A DNA stretch of 64,000 nucleotides from Baylisascaris procyonis (GCA_037389465.1 JAZARR010000167.1:434001-498000), one strand, 5' to 3'; positions 10,441 to 25,705 are shown, counted from the stretch's first letter. Numbers and translations are program-made. Notes: generated by a model not told the origin, from the letters alone.

Positions 10441-13400
10441 CGAGGTTTAAAAAAAAATATAGAAGTAACAAAAGTGCAAGATATTGCAAATGTATTTTGG
10501 ATTAGCTTCCGAGAAAAGATGTTTAGGACACAGGTGAAAAGATGAAGAGCGCGGGCAGGAGGACGGAAAGAGGAAAGAGCAATAGTGAGAGGAAATCCAG
10601 TATCAGTAACTTCAAAATGAGATCATTTCTTTTAAGTAGGGAGGACCCTCTGTATTAAGTACCACCTCCTTATTTACAGCAGTACTTTTTTCTCGAAGCG
10701 GTTTTTTCGTGCATTGCATAGTGGAGAACTGTTGATAAATAATCGGAAGTTTTGCACTTGCTCACTGCTTTTTCTTTTATGAACACCACTTATGGCCAAG
10801 GTGAGAGGAAGTCCAGAAGTTCAATGTGGGGAAAACAGTCCATAACAGCCTGATCTCGTTGTGAAAAAAAACAACCACAAATAAGTCGTCTAAAGAAATC
10901 ACTAACTATGGTGCTGTCATGACTACCGTTGAAAGTCAAAGAGGAGAATGCTGTGGCACTAATTGGCCGCATCCTTAATAAACAGCGCATCGATTGTCGT
11001 TTTTCGTTAATAGGCTTTACGCGGGCTGCAATGCGGCCTTTAAATCTTCAAAGAAAATACTAAGTTCCGATGTTTAAAAAATTTATTTCGTTACTCTTCC
11101 AGAAACCCTCAAGGCAAAATTGCAGAGCGCTATTGCGTGACGCAATTACTTCATCGTATGTAAATCCTAACTTCTCTAATATTTTCCAGTTGATAACCGT
11201 TCAGTGCTATTGGCAAGATCGAAGGTTAGGCAGAATTTTATGCACATAAACAAACTCATTAAGAGAAATAGCGATGTTTAGCACTTCAATAAGTGAGCGA
11301 AGGATGAAAACAAAAACAATAAAATAAAAGAAGAGTTAGATTCGAACGTCCGCATATATTCCATCCTTTGGAAACATCAGGAATACTTGCGGCCTACGCC
11401 AAAAGTCTGATCGCTACCCCCCTCCTTTACCCACCTTCCCACCTCATCTCCCCTCTACCCTCATCGCTCTTTCCTATCTAAAGTAGGGACTTCACTGCAT
11501 TTTATATTTATGTGGCAAGCAAATAATAAAGTCTTACAATTTTTCCGGATATCATCATGCAACTGTTCCTTTTAAGAAAACCAACAAAAACCACCATGCT
11601 AAACAAGGATTTTTTAGAAATGCGAACTATCCAAAGATATGCGATCATAAATCTGCTCGATGAATATCACAAAGAGACAATAATATTTACTTCAAAGATT
11701 GGCGATCATCTATAAGCAGCTTCAAACTTTTTACCCACAAATTTTCACACAATGAATTTTCCCAAAAAAATCTCTTCATGGTACGCTATTCGTTAAGCAA
11801 ACGTCTTCAATAAATATAATAACATGACAAATGTGCAATCGCTATTATGAGAATTTCACTACTCAATGAGTTGATTTTGGCATTACTACAAAAATAAATA
11901 TTCCGCAGTCTCTCTCTTTCAAAATTTAAATTTTCCAAATATTATCAAGTTTTTTCGAAATTATTGCGAGTTGATTTGTTATTCATTGTATGCTCTCCTC
12001 TTCCGCATATATCAATATATAATTAAAATAAAAACAGACGAAAATGTATAGTGAGACAATAGACGCAATGAAAAAGACCATAGAATATCATTTTGAGCAT
12101 AACGACAACAATGCCACGCAAGGGTTTTTCTTCTCATCCGTTTTGTAACTTTACAAATGCACAAAGAAAAAAGAGCATAAAAAATGAATAAAATTGATGC
12201 ATTCAAGATTTAGCTGCAATTCAATCGCAGGAATGAGATTTTCAATTGGCAACTTATCTCATATGATAAAAAAACGTTCGCCAAAGCGCATGACTGCGCC
12301 GAGTAACTAGCTAAGAAATACTGATCAAACAGACAGACAAACCAACAGACAAATACTTCAACAAAAAAAAGGCCGACTCTTATTATAGTGTGATTTATAA
12401 AACGTGGAAGATACGTAGAAAGGTTCAATGGGCATTTATGACCTGTGTGTTTCATTAATGGAATCCTCGAGGAGATGAAATGTTGCGAGCGGTGCCTTAT
12501 AAAGCTTTCGATATGAACAAAAGATATTTCATCACGTTGATGGAGAACATTAACAGTTCAACAATTCAGAAAAAAATGAAAAAAGAAGGACGCATCTTTA
12601 TGGCGTATAAACACAGTGGAATCTGCTTGCATATGGGATAATCCTCTTTGGATTCATGTCATTAGAAATTTGAATAAATATAATAAACAAGTGACCATAT
12701 CTCTATTTTCTTTCAATTAATCCCAATTTACAAATCAACTGAATTTTCGTTCAATAATAGATCACAGTTCGATTGAAATGAACGTGTGCACTAATATAGA
12801 GGTATGAAAGCACTCAGAAGTTCCCAAAACAGCAATCTCAGCAAAAGGAATCTGAATGAGGTCGGTTATTTGAATGTCGATCATGTCGTCTTTCAAAGAT
12901 ACTCATTTTCTCGAGGAAGAGAAATTTCTTTCCTTCATTCACGTTAGATAAAAGGGAAGTGAGGAACAGCTATTATCACGTATCAACAGACATGTTGAAT
13001 GGCACAAGTGTAAATAAAAGGCAAAATAAAGACCGTGAGAAATGTGCAGAGTTTGAAAACCTGAATCAGCATCACTCAAAATTAACCTATCGTTACTAGT
13101 AGGTAACAATAAGAGTAAAGGCATGGAACCACTCGTAATAAACGCAAGCAGTGAAGTGTGGCGGGGTGGAACACAAAAGTAACACGACCGCGTTTAGCAC
13201 GTCACTGAGTTTGCTTTTTTCAATGCGAGAGAAGGCTCGGCAAATCTAAGCGAGGAAAGACCTTCACTTAAAGAACTTCACCTAACAGGCGCATAGCACA
13301 TCTAATATTTGCCCAGTTTATTAATTCTTATCTGCAGAAATAGGTAAAAGGAGAAACAAAAAAGTGACAAGTGGAGGAAGCTAGGAAATAGAATATGCAA

Positions 13401-15174
13401 TTTTTCTAATCTTTTACATTTTAAATAACTTTTCAAACATTCAAAAGTACGCATGAACATTTATTTACGATTCGTTTCCGCTATGTAAACTATCTGTTCA
13501 GTTAGTTGCACTATTTCTAAGTGCTGATCACTAGCAATGTTTGTCAAGCCTTTAGAATCATGGACGAAAATGTCATTATGCCTTTGACATAACCTCCGAT
13601 CTAAAGTATTCAAGTTTCTCATTCATAGCACCTGAAGTAATTTACTCATTGAGCTCGAACTTGTGCTCATCGGTTCTAACAAGGCGTTGACTTTAAAGAT
13701 TCCATCGAGTGCAAAACATCGTTTATCAACTTCACTTTGGTTGGCACTATCGAATTTATCAGCTGGGTAGATGTACATATTTAATTGGAATCAAAAATTT
13801 ATTGAAGACCGTTTTATGAATAAAATACAGACCAGATCAGTAAAGTTGAGAAGAAGAAAGCTAGAGGAATGTCAATATATCGATAAAATGGCATATGTTG
13901 TGAGAAGATAATCAAGAGCGAATTTTTATGCATTTAAATTCCTAAGAAAGGAAATTAATTTCCTTCACTAATTAAGAAACAACAACTCATTCTTTCTAAT
14001 CCCTTCATCACAGCATTGAAGAATTGGCTATGCGCAGTGATCAGTGACTATTTGAAAAAGATTTTTAATTCGAAGAAAGCAAAAAAAAAAAAGAACATAT
14101 CAATACAATAAAAAAGAGTCACTTCAAATTCTGCTCAATTCGGAAATGCGATCCTCATGATTCGCTTGCTTCCGAATCCCATTGCACAGAAATGCCGAAA
14201 CCTTCTCACTTTCAGAAGTTTGCCTTAATGAGTGCCTATCTAATAGAAAGACGACATCTATCCATTACTTGTGGTGATGGAGAGTGATTTGTAGTCGCCA
14301 ACTCAAAATAAAAAAAGTATTACCTCAGCATGTGCACTGAGAATATTAGTTCCAAGCAGTCTGATTGTTGGTCATGTCCACTAGGAAATTGACCTTTGAT
14401 TTATAGTCACCAATAGGAAATGATGCCAATAGCTGACCTGAAGATGGTGTCGCCTACAATTATTTAACGTTAGCTATAAGCGCTTATCTGTTCAAAACTT
14501 CAGATATTTTCACAACATAGAGAAGGCACCTCAGTAAAAAGAAAATGAAAAGGCGACATTAATTATTTATTCGGAATGCACCCGAGTTCGATGCCACTAT
14601 TAATGAGTGACAGCAGCTTCTTGCAATTTAACCTAACTGTCGCATCGTCCAATCCCACGACTTCCAATTCTTTCTCGCTCCCTCGCCCACATCCTCCTTT
14701 TTCTCATCCACCTCCCCTCTCTTCCCTTCCTATAAATGTACTCCCCTCGTGTGGACTACATTCTACTACGAAACTTACCTTCTCTAAGGGCATTTAAAAA
14801 GCTACGAATTCGACGATAGTGCAATGCCATATAATAATAAAACTATCCACTGTTCAAATGCTCCACCGACTTATGCGCTGAAAAGAACAATGACATACGT
14901 TTATTTTCATAAAAAAAAAGAACCACTTGAAGTGCTGCACTTTTGAACACTGCAGCATAAAATCGATGTGGAATTGCACATGGATGTGCATCGAAGAACA
15001 TTGAAGGCAATTAGATCAAAACGTTGCTAGCGATCACTGCATAGCAATTAGCTATGACCATCGTTCATAGAAAATTATTTCTTTATATCATCACATAATC
15101 ATCAACAACCCATTCGTTGAGATTTTCACTTCAAAAACTCATCAGAAAAAAACTCTGATTTCCGAATTTTTTTT

Positions 15175-15196
15175 TTGAATTTGAATTTGAATTTGG
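15175..15196. repeat. GAATTT hexanucleotide repeat
   Basis: Four consecutive GAATTT-type units follow a poly(T) run. It is simple-sequence DNA. Confidence 0.7.
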
Positions 15197-17100
15197 AACG
15201 GAAATCACAAAAAATAACGAATGCAATATGCTGTTTAAAGCGCTGATCGATTGCGTTCAAAACCTATGCAATAAGCACAAAAAACCAAAAGGATCGAATC
15301 GCTAGAACTTCAAATAATCCATTATCACAAGTGATAGAGTAAAATTAACAAGGCAAGGTGCCCAATCCCAAAATCTCATCCATTTGAAATCTGAAACCTC
15401 CTAAATTTATACTCGTTAGAGCGATTTTCAAGAACTCTCAACCATTGTTAGAAAGTTTTATGCATTTTTACATCATGCATAAATAGCAATAAGCAGCTAA
15501 TTAGGTGCTTTACAACATGAATAGCTGAGTGGCGGTGAAGAAAAAAAAACAGCTTTCGTCCATAGCATCGAGTACCTCGACGATTATGAGGATGCAAAAG
15601 AGCAATATGAGGATCGGTGCGACATGCATTTTTACATTTTATGAATACTGCGACAAATCAAATAAAGTTCGGAACAGAAATCGTGCATATGGTTGCGTTC
15701 CAACGCACTCAATAAACAGAGATGTGTGGTACTCTATCCATCAGCAGAACCGGTCGGATATCCTGCACCTAGCAATTCAACCGAGCGAATACTTCGATGA
15801 TTATTCTAAAACCCTTTATCGTTGGTTCTGGAACTCGAAGTCTCAATCAGCATTTAAGTTTATGTAATCGCCTAGTTGAATTCATTGGGTTCGGAAAAGC
15901 AAACTTTTAAAATCTTATATTTCAGGTTTTCTTGATAGAAAAAATGTCACGAATGAAAAAATTAGTATGTGCGTCAACGTACAAAATAAATCGAAAAATA
16001 ACACGTTTTGTGTTTTTATGCTAGAATAGCTTGAAAAATGTGAGATTTGATGAGGTTGCATGAAATCCGATAGCCACTAAACTAATTGAAATTTGATGAT
16101 GTCGTGAAATGTCAGAAAAGTAAAAAAGATGGCAGCTGCTGAATTATAGTCATCTTGTCGTTGAATGTATAACAGCTAGGCTATGAGTGAAAATGTGTTA
16201 TAAAATGCGTTACTGTGCTATATTTTTAAAGGTGTATGAAATATATGAGGGCTTCAATCTAGGACTATATTTCAGAAATTATCGACAACACATATTAAAA
16301 ATAAGACGAATAAATGAAGCGTTATTTTAAAGGGTCAAATTTGCATAAAAGCTTATTTTGTAGATAACAGCACAATTTTCTTTTATTTAAAATAATACAA
16401 ACATAATTATATTTAATAGCCGATTTTGAAGTATAGTGTCATCATGTGCTTAGTAAGTACTTATACTGTTGAATGTCAGCACTTAATCCTACATTTTTCT
16501 ACGTCCTAATCACAGCATGGGCAATTCTCATGGAGTAATTAGTGAAGGTAGCGATAAAGAGAAGTTTTGCTGTGCAGAATGTCTATCGCTTCCGCCACAT
16601 GCCAGATGAACGAAAGAGAACGCGACGTAGCAACAAGCTCTAGAGCTGATTTCTAGAAAGCCTTCTTACCGAGTGAACAATAATACTATAAAAATTAAGG
16701 TGAGGAAAAGAAAATAAAAAAGTTTTCCACTCGAGACCTTCCCTATTACCAGTTAGTGGTTGAAATGTTAAAAGTTCGCGTATTGAGAAAGGATGTGGGT
16801 AAGACGTGAAACGGCTGTCATGTTTGACCAACAAAATGTAATCAACACAAGAGGACGAACACTTCAAGCTTTATATTGGAAACATTCTCGACAAATCACT
16901 TTTTTTTTTCGCTTTCGATGAAAAACGGCCATACAATTCCCATGGAAGGCATACTTTAGTCTGAATTTGACTGATGAAAACGTCTCTGTTTTGTTGCAAG
17001 GAATGTTGCGCGAGAAATGCTGCAATAACCGGAAGTGTCTTCGGTAATGCAGAAATGCTCACTGTTTCCTCTCTTTTGTGTTTTCTCACACATACAGTTC

Positions 17101-17121
17101 ATTTTTTTTTTTTTTTTTTTT
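17101..17121. repeat. Poly(T) tract
   Basis: About 20 consecutive T. It carries no further signal. Confidence 0.8.
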
Positions 17122-18954
17122 GGTAATAGACAGTGGAAATCTGCAAACCTATAACAATTTTATTGCCAAAAGCGTATTGTTGAATCCTAGAACATCTTTA
17201 TAACCATAAATGCATCAATCCTAATAAATCATGCGATACTTTCCTGACCAATAATTTATAAATCTGGATAGACATAATTAAATTTACGTGCTAGAGGTGC
17301 ATCAATCCTCATAGCCAGTATAGTATTACTTTGGCCGGAAATATAACGATCACGATAAATACTACGTTAGCAGAAGCAAAAACACCTAAATTCCTCCCCG
17401 TTGCGATGGCAGCGCTCGATGCCAGCAGATTTCACGATGATATTCTTTCACAGAAATGTTGATATATTGTGAACGAAGTAAATTTTCATGCATCAAAACT
17501 GTGATTTTTAAATTAGTGTACTCATATAGGAGGTATAATGCTATATGTCTATCCATTTAATCGAAGTTCACCATTACTTTTCCTCACACTGCTTAAACAC
17601 TCTCAATGCAAATTTTTCGTGCCTTATTACCATAAAACAACAATTACTATCAAAATGTGCAATTCGGATCAATGCTATCACGTCTGTCGACGATCACCGT
17701 ATGCGTTCGAGAATAACCCCATTCAGTCTTCTCTACCCCTGCATCCCCCCCCCTCCCTCAAATTCACAAACAAATGATTTTGAAAGCAAGGGCCCATTAG
17801 TTTCTTCATAAGATAAGTCTGAAAAAAGTTCTTTTAACATGGTGAAGCACAGAAGAAATACTGTAAGAATATGATGCAGCTAATTTTATAGCACAACTTT
17901 AATTTTATAGAATTGTTTCAGTGAGTTATGAAGTCCTTTAAGAAACCACAAAAAATAATCTATCGGTCACGAAGATGGATGACATAAGAAAGTTTCCTCC
18001 TTCGTTGCATACTGAAAGTCCATTAAGTTAGTTATTACCGTATGTCACATTTCCTCTTTAACCCTTTCATACCTTCCAGACATTCATTTGAAGAAATGCA
18101 AAAACGCATTACTACAGCAAGCAAACAATTTTTTCTCAAATCCAGCTGGTTCCCATTTGCTGCAATTTTGTTCCAAGAAAGTGGGGAATAGAGCAGCTGG
18201 CATGTTATGCACTTACGCATCTCATCACCTGACTATTCATTCCCATACATTGCCATCAAACAATCAACAGGTGAAATAATGCCTTCATAATCTAATCAAT
18301 CGAAATGCCAGAAAAGGCTATCCGCAAAAGATTCATTCTCTAGCGGCCGGATATCCTAAAATATAGGCCAACTATCTGTCACGTTTGAATGTTCGTACAC
18401 ACTTTCAAATTTGATCGATTATTGAAATATTTTATGGGATATCATACTCAATATACATTATTCTCGGCAAATTTCGCAAGCTTCGTTTTAGTGCTTCTTA
18501 CGTTAGGAATCTCGATTAGACCGACGATCACATAAACACACAAATAAGGCGCCTCCATTGTATACCTTTTATAAACTTGTTTTTACAAAACAAACTTAGA
18601 AATTTATTTCGCAAGTGGGAAAGCATGCAAGAGCAGCGAGCATGATATTCGATTTTGCATTCCACCAACGAATTAGTTGCGTAAATTGCTACTAAATAAT
18701 AGAGCAGATACAATCATGAATGCATGCGTATTTTAATTGATTTTGCTGCTTATGTTATGTATCGTTCGCAAAAGATTTTTTTTCCGTTATTCGACGGATA
18801 TCGAATGAGAATCGACCAATGTAGAAGTTATGCAAATTTTTAACACAGTTAACCGTATACTGCTGAACCGATCGATCAGCATCAAAGGTGACACAGGAGG
18901 TCAACTTAGAGCAAACATCATATCGAGTGAATGCCATAGATTTGCCTTTGTTGC

Positions 18955-19065
18955 TTCCGGAACTGACATTCCAGGACATGCAAAGAGATGGACGCATCCA
19001 CATACATGGACACGACATTGCCATAATGCGCTCTGCAAATGCAAATGTGCATAAGCGCATAAAAA
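18955..19065 (+). repeat. Dispersed repeat copy
   Basis: It shows the order seen in the other copies: a GGACATGCAAAGAGATGGAC part, then GACATTGCCATAATGCGCTC, then TGCAAATGCAAATGTGCATA and a final AAGCGC. Short open frames across it are a property of the repeat. Confidence 0.6.
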
Positions 19066-19263
19066 ATGCGCATTTTAAACAGAATTTTAGAGAAATTTTT
19101 TGGTTGCTGAGATGGAAACGGAGAACACTAATTAAGCGTCACTGAGAATAGCAAACAATCTTATGGAAGCCATGTTATGTGCTTTTAATGTTTCTTTTGA
19201 AAAAAAGAAGACAGAAAAAATAGTTTGGGAAAGTTTCCAGCTAGGATATTAAAGTTGCTGCAT

Positions 19264-19284
19264 TTTTTTTTTTTTTTTTTTTTT
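19264..19284. repeat. Poly(T) tract
   Basis: About 20 consecutive T followed by GCAATTG. Confidence 0.8.
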
Positions 19285-22200
19285 GCAATTGAATCGTTCC
19301 TATATCTATATCATTCGATATTTCCGGTTTTCGATGAAGTAGCAAAGAGTTTTCTCAAAAAAGTGTTAACGCATTTGAAGCAATAAACAATCGTTGCATT
19401 CAACGTTTCGTATTGGTTACTATGCTGTCGGTTTTAAGACGACATCGATCAGACTCTTTGGCTCCGTTCTAAAGAGACATTCCGATCAGCAGCCCCATCG
19501 AGAGTGAGTAACAAGTCGAGGCTCGCTTCTTAAGTGGAACAACGGTGAATCGACTCGTCAACATCCGAAGGGTAGTAGAGGAGTGTAAGCCTCAACCTCC
19601 ATATGACCTCAAAATTTTACCAAAGGGGAAGTGGAACTGATATGAAGAGACGAAAGCTTTTTTGATTACCGCGAAAAGTCTAAAGTAAACAAATGCTGAA
19701 CATGGCAAATGAAAATACTCCGAGAATTATGGCTTCTAATACGATGGAAGATGCTAATAATTGGTAAAGAGAAGACCACAGTGAGCACCACTAAGCGTGA
19801 AATATACTCGTTTATGCGTGAAGTAATGAATTGTTTTTGCAAAGTTTTCGCTCAATTGTTCTTTAGATCACCTTCGAGAAACCTGTAACGTTTATTAAAA
19901 GATGAATTTATTAACAGACAGATGAACACAATGAGGGTATCCACCAGTAACAATGATTATGTTAACTTGTAATTAGACAAAGTTAGAGGATGTGACATCT
20001 TCAAAGTGCGCTTAAAAAATAAATAGAACTGAAAAGAAAATTCACTCGATGTTGATATTTTTGTTCAGAGAAAAGAGATCTTTCAGAAGTAGTTTCAATT
20101 TGAAAAAAAAAAGTTTTTTCTTTCCTACAGTGAAAACGCCTGAAAGAGAAATTTTTCTTTTCGGAAATTTCAAATTGTTCAAAAGTACTTATTTCTGAGT
20201 GATACTGCACTTCTTCAATGAAATCCTTCAGCACTCTTTATGCACTACTTCTTTAACGATGTCATTTCGGAAACATTCTACGGCATAGCGATGGGGACTA
20301 TTTAAATGTCTTCGAAAGAAAATGACATTTACAATCGCTTTGCTATAAAAGAAGCAGTAAAATGATACTATATATAGCATCGAAAACATATAGCCGCATT
20401 TGTGAAATGAATGCGCTCTTGCAATAACTAAATCCCAATATAAAAGTTAGTTTTGTTAGGAAGTTCATCCAACGCTCTTAAATACTCTTCAAATATATCC
20501 ACTTTCATATAGTAGAAGTATATCACCTTTTAATCTATCTTATAAGCCAACAGTCATAACATGTCATTTATATGATAAGAACACCGCAAAAAAATAATAT
20601 CAGTACAATCAACACTTCAACATTCACATTTGTTCCTTTATTTCATCTAATATGCACTGCAATGAAACAAACATTCACTATCATTCCAAAAAGCAATGGA
20701 ATGTTCGATAAAATCTCTCTTCCTCAAAAAAAAAAAAAAAAAAAAAACATCTGCACATTTCGCATGAAGTCTCGCCGAATGTCCGTTCACTTAGTTGCTA
20801 ACTTGACTGGTAAAATTTCGCTGAATATTAGGCTTCTACCTCTGCTATCGCCTGTATTTTCTAACTGGTGTCTGCTCATTTCTTGAGCTATAAAAATAAA
20901 CTTGAAAATGGATTCATCGAGGATAAATCATGTTGTACGAATTCGAAGCGAAGTGACACCAAAAACGAATTATCGTAATCGATACTTAAGCAGTTAAGCA
21001 GAAATATAAATAATCTCTTCATTTTTATGATCGCCTATTAAACAAACAGCCAACTCGAAGAAAAGTAAGTGGGAAAGCCCACTAGATGAAGTTATGTGAT
21101 ACGTACTTCTGCGATTTCTCTCATTACGATACTAAAATTCCTAACTTGCCAGTAAATATCTTAATATCTGCAACATTGTATTCATATTTCGACAGAGGAG
21201 GTCACCGCCTTCACAGCATGACCACCGGTTGCATAAATATCTGATTAATGTACCATGTCCAGTAGCACAAAATGTACACTAATGTGCCAAATTTATCAAA
21301 AAATTCCATGACACCTTTAAGTGTGAACGGTTTGTGATTGTGACCACTCGGAATAAAAGTGGCTTAGACGAGGATAGCATTTAGATCACAAGCAGCAAAT
21401 TTTATCACCGTATCTTGTTTAGTTCATAGGTTGAAATATTGGAGCGGACAGCAGATGCAAATCACAAAACCGCATAGACATTGCCATATTGTCCCAAGCT
21501 AAAGGTTTGTTTTGTCACGAGGGTTCGACCTCGCTAAGCACAAGCGTTTTCACACGATGAGTTCACTGCAACAAACCAAAGAATTTAGAGGGACTAAAAA
21601 TCAAATGTTTTTTTCTTCGGCACATCACCGAAAATCGACCGGTGGTCCTGACGAAGGAGTGATGGCAACAAAGGCACCTCTGCTTGAGATCTCACCAAAA
21701 ATTTCCAAACCTTCAAACTCCAGCTGCAATACAGCAGTTGGCATAAAACTTGCTCACAGGGAGCAAATCAGAAAGGAATTCCATTTACGAGATAAATGAA
21801 ATAGATCGCCCATTTTTAGAACATTTCGGGCATTTTCCATTATCGGTCTTTACAAACGTTAAAATAATTCGCAAAAAATGTGCTTTGCGTCCTGCTTCTT
21901 GTCCAGTTATTGACTTCGATTTACGTGGATATTTTAATTTATAGCTTCAATAAATATTTTTCGCGGAAGTGGTGAGAAAGCTCATAAAAAATGCTGAAAT
22001 AATTTCTGCGATATGAAAATGCGCTTGCTGGCAATTCTTCCAAAAATTTCAATTAAAAATCTCAAGGGTAACATCAATCGACATAAAATTTTCCCTATGC
22101 ATTAGTCGCTTGGGAAATATTGGGATTGAAATTGATAGGTGTTTGCTATTTTACAAGAGCAAGAAGTGGAATAGAAGTGATCTTCGTTTCTATAATAAAT

Positions 22201-24689
22201 TTTCCATCATTGTTAGAATTATATACGTTATCCTCGCATGTTGTTAATAAGCTGTTAAACTAGAATGCTAAACTTTGTTACCAGCCATTATAGAATAAAA
22301 CAGTAAAGAATAGAGAAAAAACGTTTTCTAAAATCTTCACAGCGAAACCTAACCTTCACAGAATAATCGGAAATGTTTTTTATGTAGTTAATGTAGTTGT
22401 ATCAAAAATGACGAAAAGATTTATGTAATTTAGTATAGCACAGCGCTTAATTTTTATGTGCTCTAATAGCTATCCAAAGAAGTAGATGGGCATGATGCAA
22501 ACATCGAATTGTTCGAATGAGTTGAACTTGGAAAATTTCAAATGATTCTAAAATTCTCACAAGAATCCATTCTTTGAATATATGAGACAATCGTGTATTT
22601 CCAATGAACGAAGTATTTAGCAGATTGTCGGTAGAGCTTTTTTCTCAGGCTGCAATACACTCACTCCTGAAACAAAATAAGTGCGACTCCTTTGAGGACT
22701 AATCACTTCACGAAGCATTATCTAATTGAACAGCATTCAAACATGAGGGTGGTGCGATGCTTGAAGTGCGATTCATCCACTCAAGGCATTCATTACCCGG
22801 CGCATTTATTAAAGGCTACGTTCGCGTCACCATCTGTTTTCATCAACAAAACTTTTCAAAAAGCATTACATATTTTCAGGATTCATTATAGTGCGCCTTG
22901 AAAATACAGCCCTGAAGATAGTTTGTTTATATCTCCACCGTCACGAATTCAAAGCACTCTGATATTTTCCATGTGAAATCATCGGCAGGAAATTAAATAC
23001 ATCTAATGCTTTCCGGGTCGAAGCCAGTGAAGAAAGTTGAGGCTTATAATTTGCCGCATAAAATCTTCAACGGAAAACATTTTCAGGGTTGTAGTTTGCC
23101 ATCCTTCCCGTTTTCTGTGTACCGCGTCACCTTCGGGGACGTTGATAACTGCTACTTCTAGATCGTCGTTGATGGACACCCGTTGTGAAGGTTTTAATAA
23201 ACAAGAAGACGATTCCATCGATCAATCACATAAAGGAAAAACTGTTTATGATTAAGTGAATATGGAGCGAGTGGGGGAATGTTTAAAAAAGGCTCAGTCG
23301 AAAGTGCGCAACACACACCGCCGACAGCAGCCGATATCGGAATATTCGCAAACAGCGAATACGTCGGTGCTCGAGTCCCGAGGGATGCCTCTTTGCTCAA
23401 GTGGAGCTTTGAACGCATTTTTAAAGCTCATCTACGCTTCGCTAGCAACCATTTTACCTAACTATTTTATCAACGTCTGAAAATAAATAGAACGCATATC
23501 GTTAAATTGCATTGATGAAGTATATTATAGAGAATTTCTGCCTTGTGTATTTATGCAAATTATACACTCACTTGCCGGATAATTTAAGCTTGAGAACCAC
23601 TGAAGTTAGAGGTAGAGAATTTTGGTAATTATAATGCTTACCATCAACTAATCTCATATGCCATCTTTCAAGCTATCTTTGACAATCGCATTCATTTTGT
23701 ACGCAATATTTTGCAAGATACAAATCTTTTATAGATTGTTCATCCGAGATGAATGCATTATTCGAAATGTTTAATTATTTATTTCTAAATTATGAAACTA
23801 GTTGGTGTGGTGTGGAATATGCTAAATGGCACATCATGCCAACAACTCTCCCACGCTTCCGCACTCGTATTGGTTTCAAACGTTTTCGGTTGGGCGTCTT
23901 TCATTTTACCTTATGCAAAAAGCACCACTCGTGCTTCAGCCATTCTAAATAAATGCCAGTGTGCGTAAACAGAGGTGTGTTAGTAAAAGTGCAGTATGAG
24001 AATCTTACCAAGAAAGAGAATGCTTTCTACGTTCTACGGTTCGTTAGTTCTACGGAAAGAATACTTTTAAAATGAACACACATGGGAAATAATCCCTCCT
24101 TACCACTTCGTTAACACTGAAATTCGAAACAAATGCTTTTTTTTTGTATTAGGTGCATTTACTTCTTCTTCACATTCGTTCTAGTGTTTTGCTATGAAAT
24201 TATGCGAAATGAACTAATTCGTTGGATAAAATAAACACAGATTTGCATATGATGTCGGCAAATTAAGTGGAGGTGAAAAATTACACCCATATATTTGCAT
24301 ATATAATGCGCACATACTCATAAGAAAGATGCGCTAAAGAGGCTGGCACAGTATGCACTCTTGCATCACTCTCATCTGACCAACCAGTTTCCTAGTGCAT
24401 TAAAAAATAAAACGTACGTAAATTACGCCTTCACATTTTAATTAGCTCGCTTGCTTGCATAACCCTTCGATAAAAGATCTACTTGTTTTGCAGTTCGATA
24501 AGTGTAAATAAAAAACCAACCGATTCAAAATGCATGCAATTTCACCCATATTCAAATAATTACAACTTCTTCCCGAGTTGATGGACGAAAATGAACCACT
24601 ATCTTAAACGTTGGACCTATCAAAGTTTATGGGCTTCGCTTCAATGGTTTCACAGTTCAAACTGTGCTCGTCTATCTAAAAGAGTTCAA

Positions 24690-24760
24690 AGAAACAAGCG
24701 GACAGACATGAGAACAGACGCCCACATAAACATAAAAGCACGCAGACATTATATTGTAGA
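24690..24760 (+). repeat. Dispersed repeat copy (partial)
   Basis: GCGGACAGACATGAGAACAG and ACGCAGACATTATATT match the CAGACA-rich half of the family. The TTTGCAAA half is absent or decayed. Confidence 0.45.
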
Positions 24761-24894
24761 AATGGATAAAGAGTGATAGTGAATGATAGGTGTACTGGCA
24801 AATAACATGTGAATAATATAGTCAAAACTGCGCAAAAAGTATTTATCAAATGACTTTTACGTACGTGAATGAGGCCATCATCGTTCTCATACGA

Positions 24895-24896
<2 letters not shown>

Positions 24897-24946
<50 letters not shown>
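24897..24946. repeat. (TA)n microsatellite
   Basis: About 25 perfect TA units, one of five such arrays in the window. Confidence 0.95.
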
Positions 24947-24949
<3 letters not shown>

Positions 24950-25705
24950 GCGTTGAAATGATTGCATAAATGTTCGACTGAGTTTGCTAGTTGGCCGCGT
25001 TGCATTTGAAGATGCAGACTAGTACCGCCTCATGGGATACCTATGGATAGCATTAAGAATAAATATTGATGAATAAAAATAGTAGTTCAATAAGATTGAA
25101 ATACATTGTAAACACCGTAAAATACAAAATTTAAAAATGAAAAATTAAACTATAAGATGATATAAAATCATAAAAATGCATTTATACATAAACGTTAATG
25201 AAGAAAATGCGCAATTAATCAGTAATACAAAACATGGCATATGAAATTGGTCCAAAAGGATCAAGAAGAAGCGAACAAAAAAGAGGTAACCAGGATAGTT
25301 TAAAATAGATATAAGGTACTTGACTTAGGAATCAGAGGCTCCAGGTGTTAATTTTTTCTATCGCCATTATGTTGTTTATTTTCCAAAAAGCAAGGTGAGT
25401 TATGATACAGTATTCTATGGTTTTTGATTAGAAATAGTACAGTCTGAGTAAATTGTAAGGAGCAAATATATAGCGGAACTATAGCATAAAGAAAAGGAGG
25501 TATAGACAGTGGATAGTTTGAGGCTCGAACAATACATGAAATATACTTGGCTTTCGATTAACTTGTGGCTTGATAATGGTTCCATGAAATATACCTTTGT
25601 GAGCAAGATTAGAAACTATGGTATTAAAAAGCTACTCCCCAGGTGTTTCATGCTCGCGAAAATGAATTAAGGGCTAAGAAAGAGGACTATGTTGGTACGA
25701 CAACG

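Larger units (their letters stand above)
8298..24896. other. Long stretch without a supportable gene
   Basis: The sequence is AT-rich, with many short chance frames but none with matching splice sites on both sides. It holds poly(T) runs near 17.1 and 19.26 kb, a poly(A) run near 20.73 kb, a GAATTT hexamer repeat near 15.18 kb, C-rich tracts near 11.4, 14.7 and 17.75 kb, and several copies of a dispersed repeat. Some parts, such as 23.0-23.5 kb, have higher GC and overlapping open frames and are treated as findings. It could be intergenic or the intron of a very long gene. Confidence 0.5.

Noticed and set aside
14576..14797. Ser/Pro-rich plus-strand frame
   Set aside because: It translates a C-rich low-complexity tract, without splice signals or sensible composition.
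15529..15867. 112-codon plus-strand frame
   Set aside because: It begins at GTG in an A-rich run, has no acceptor or donor, and several such lengths are expected by chance in 64 kb. I saw no family motif.
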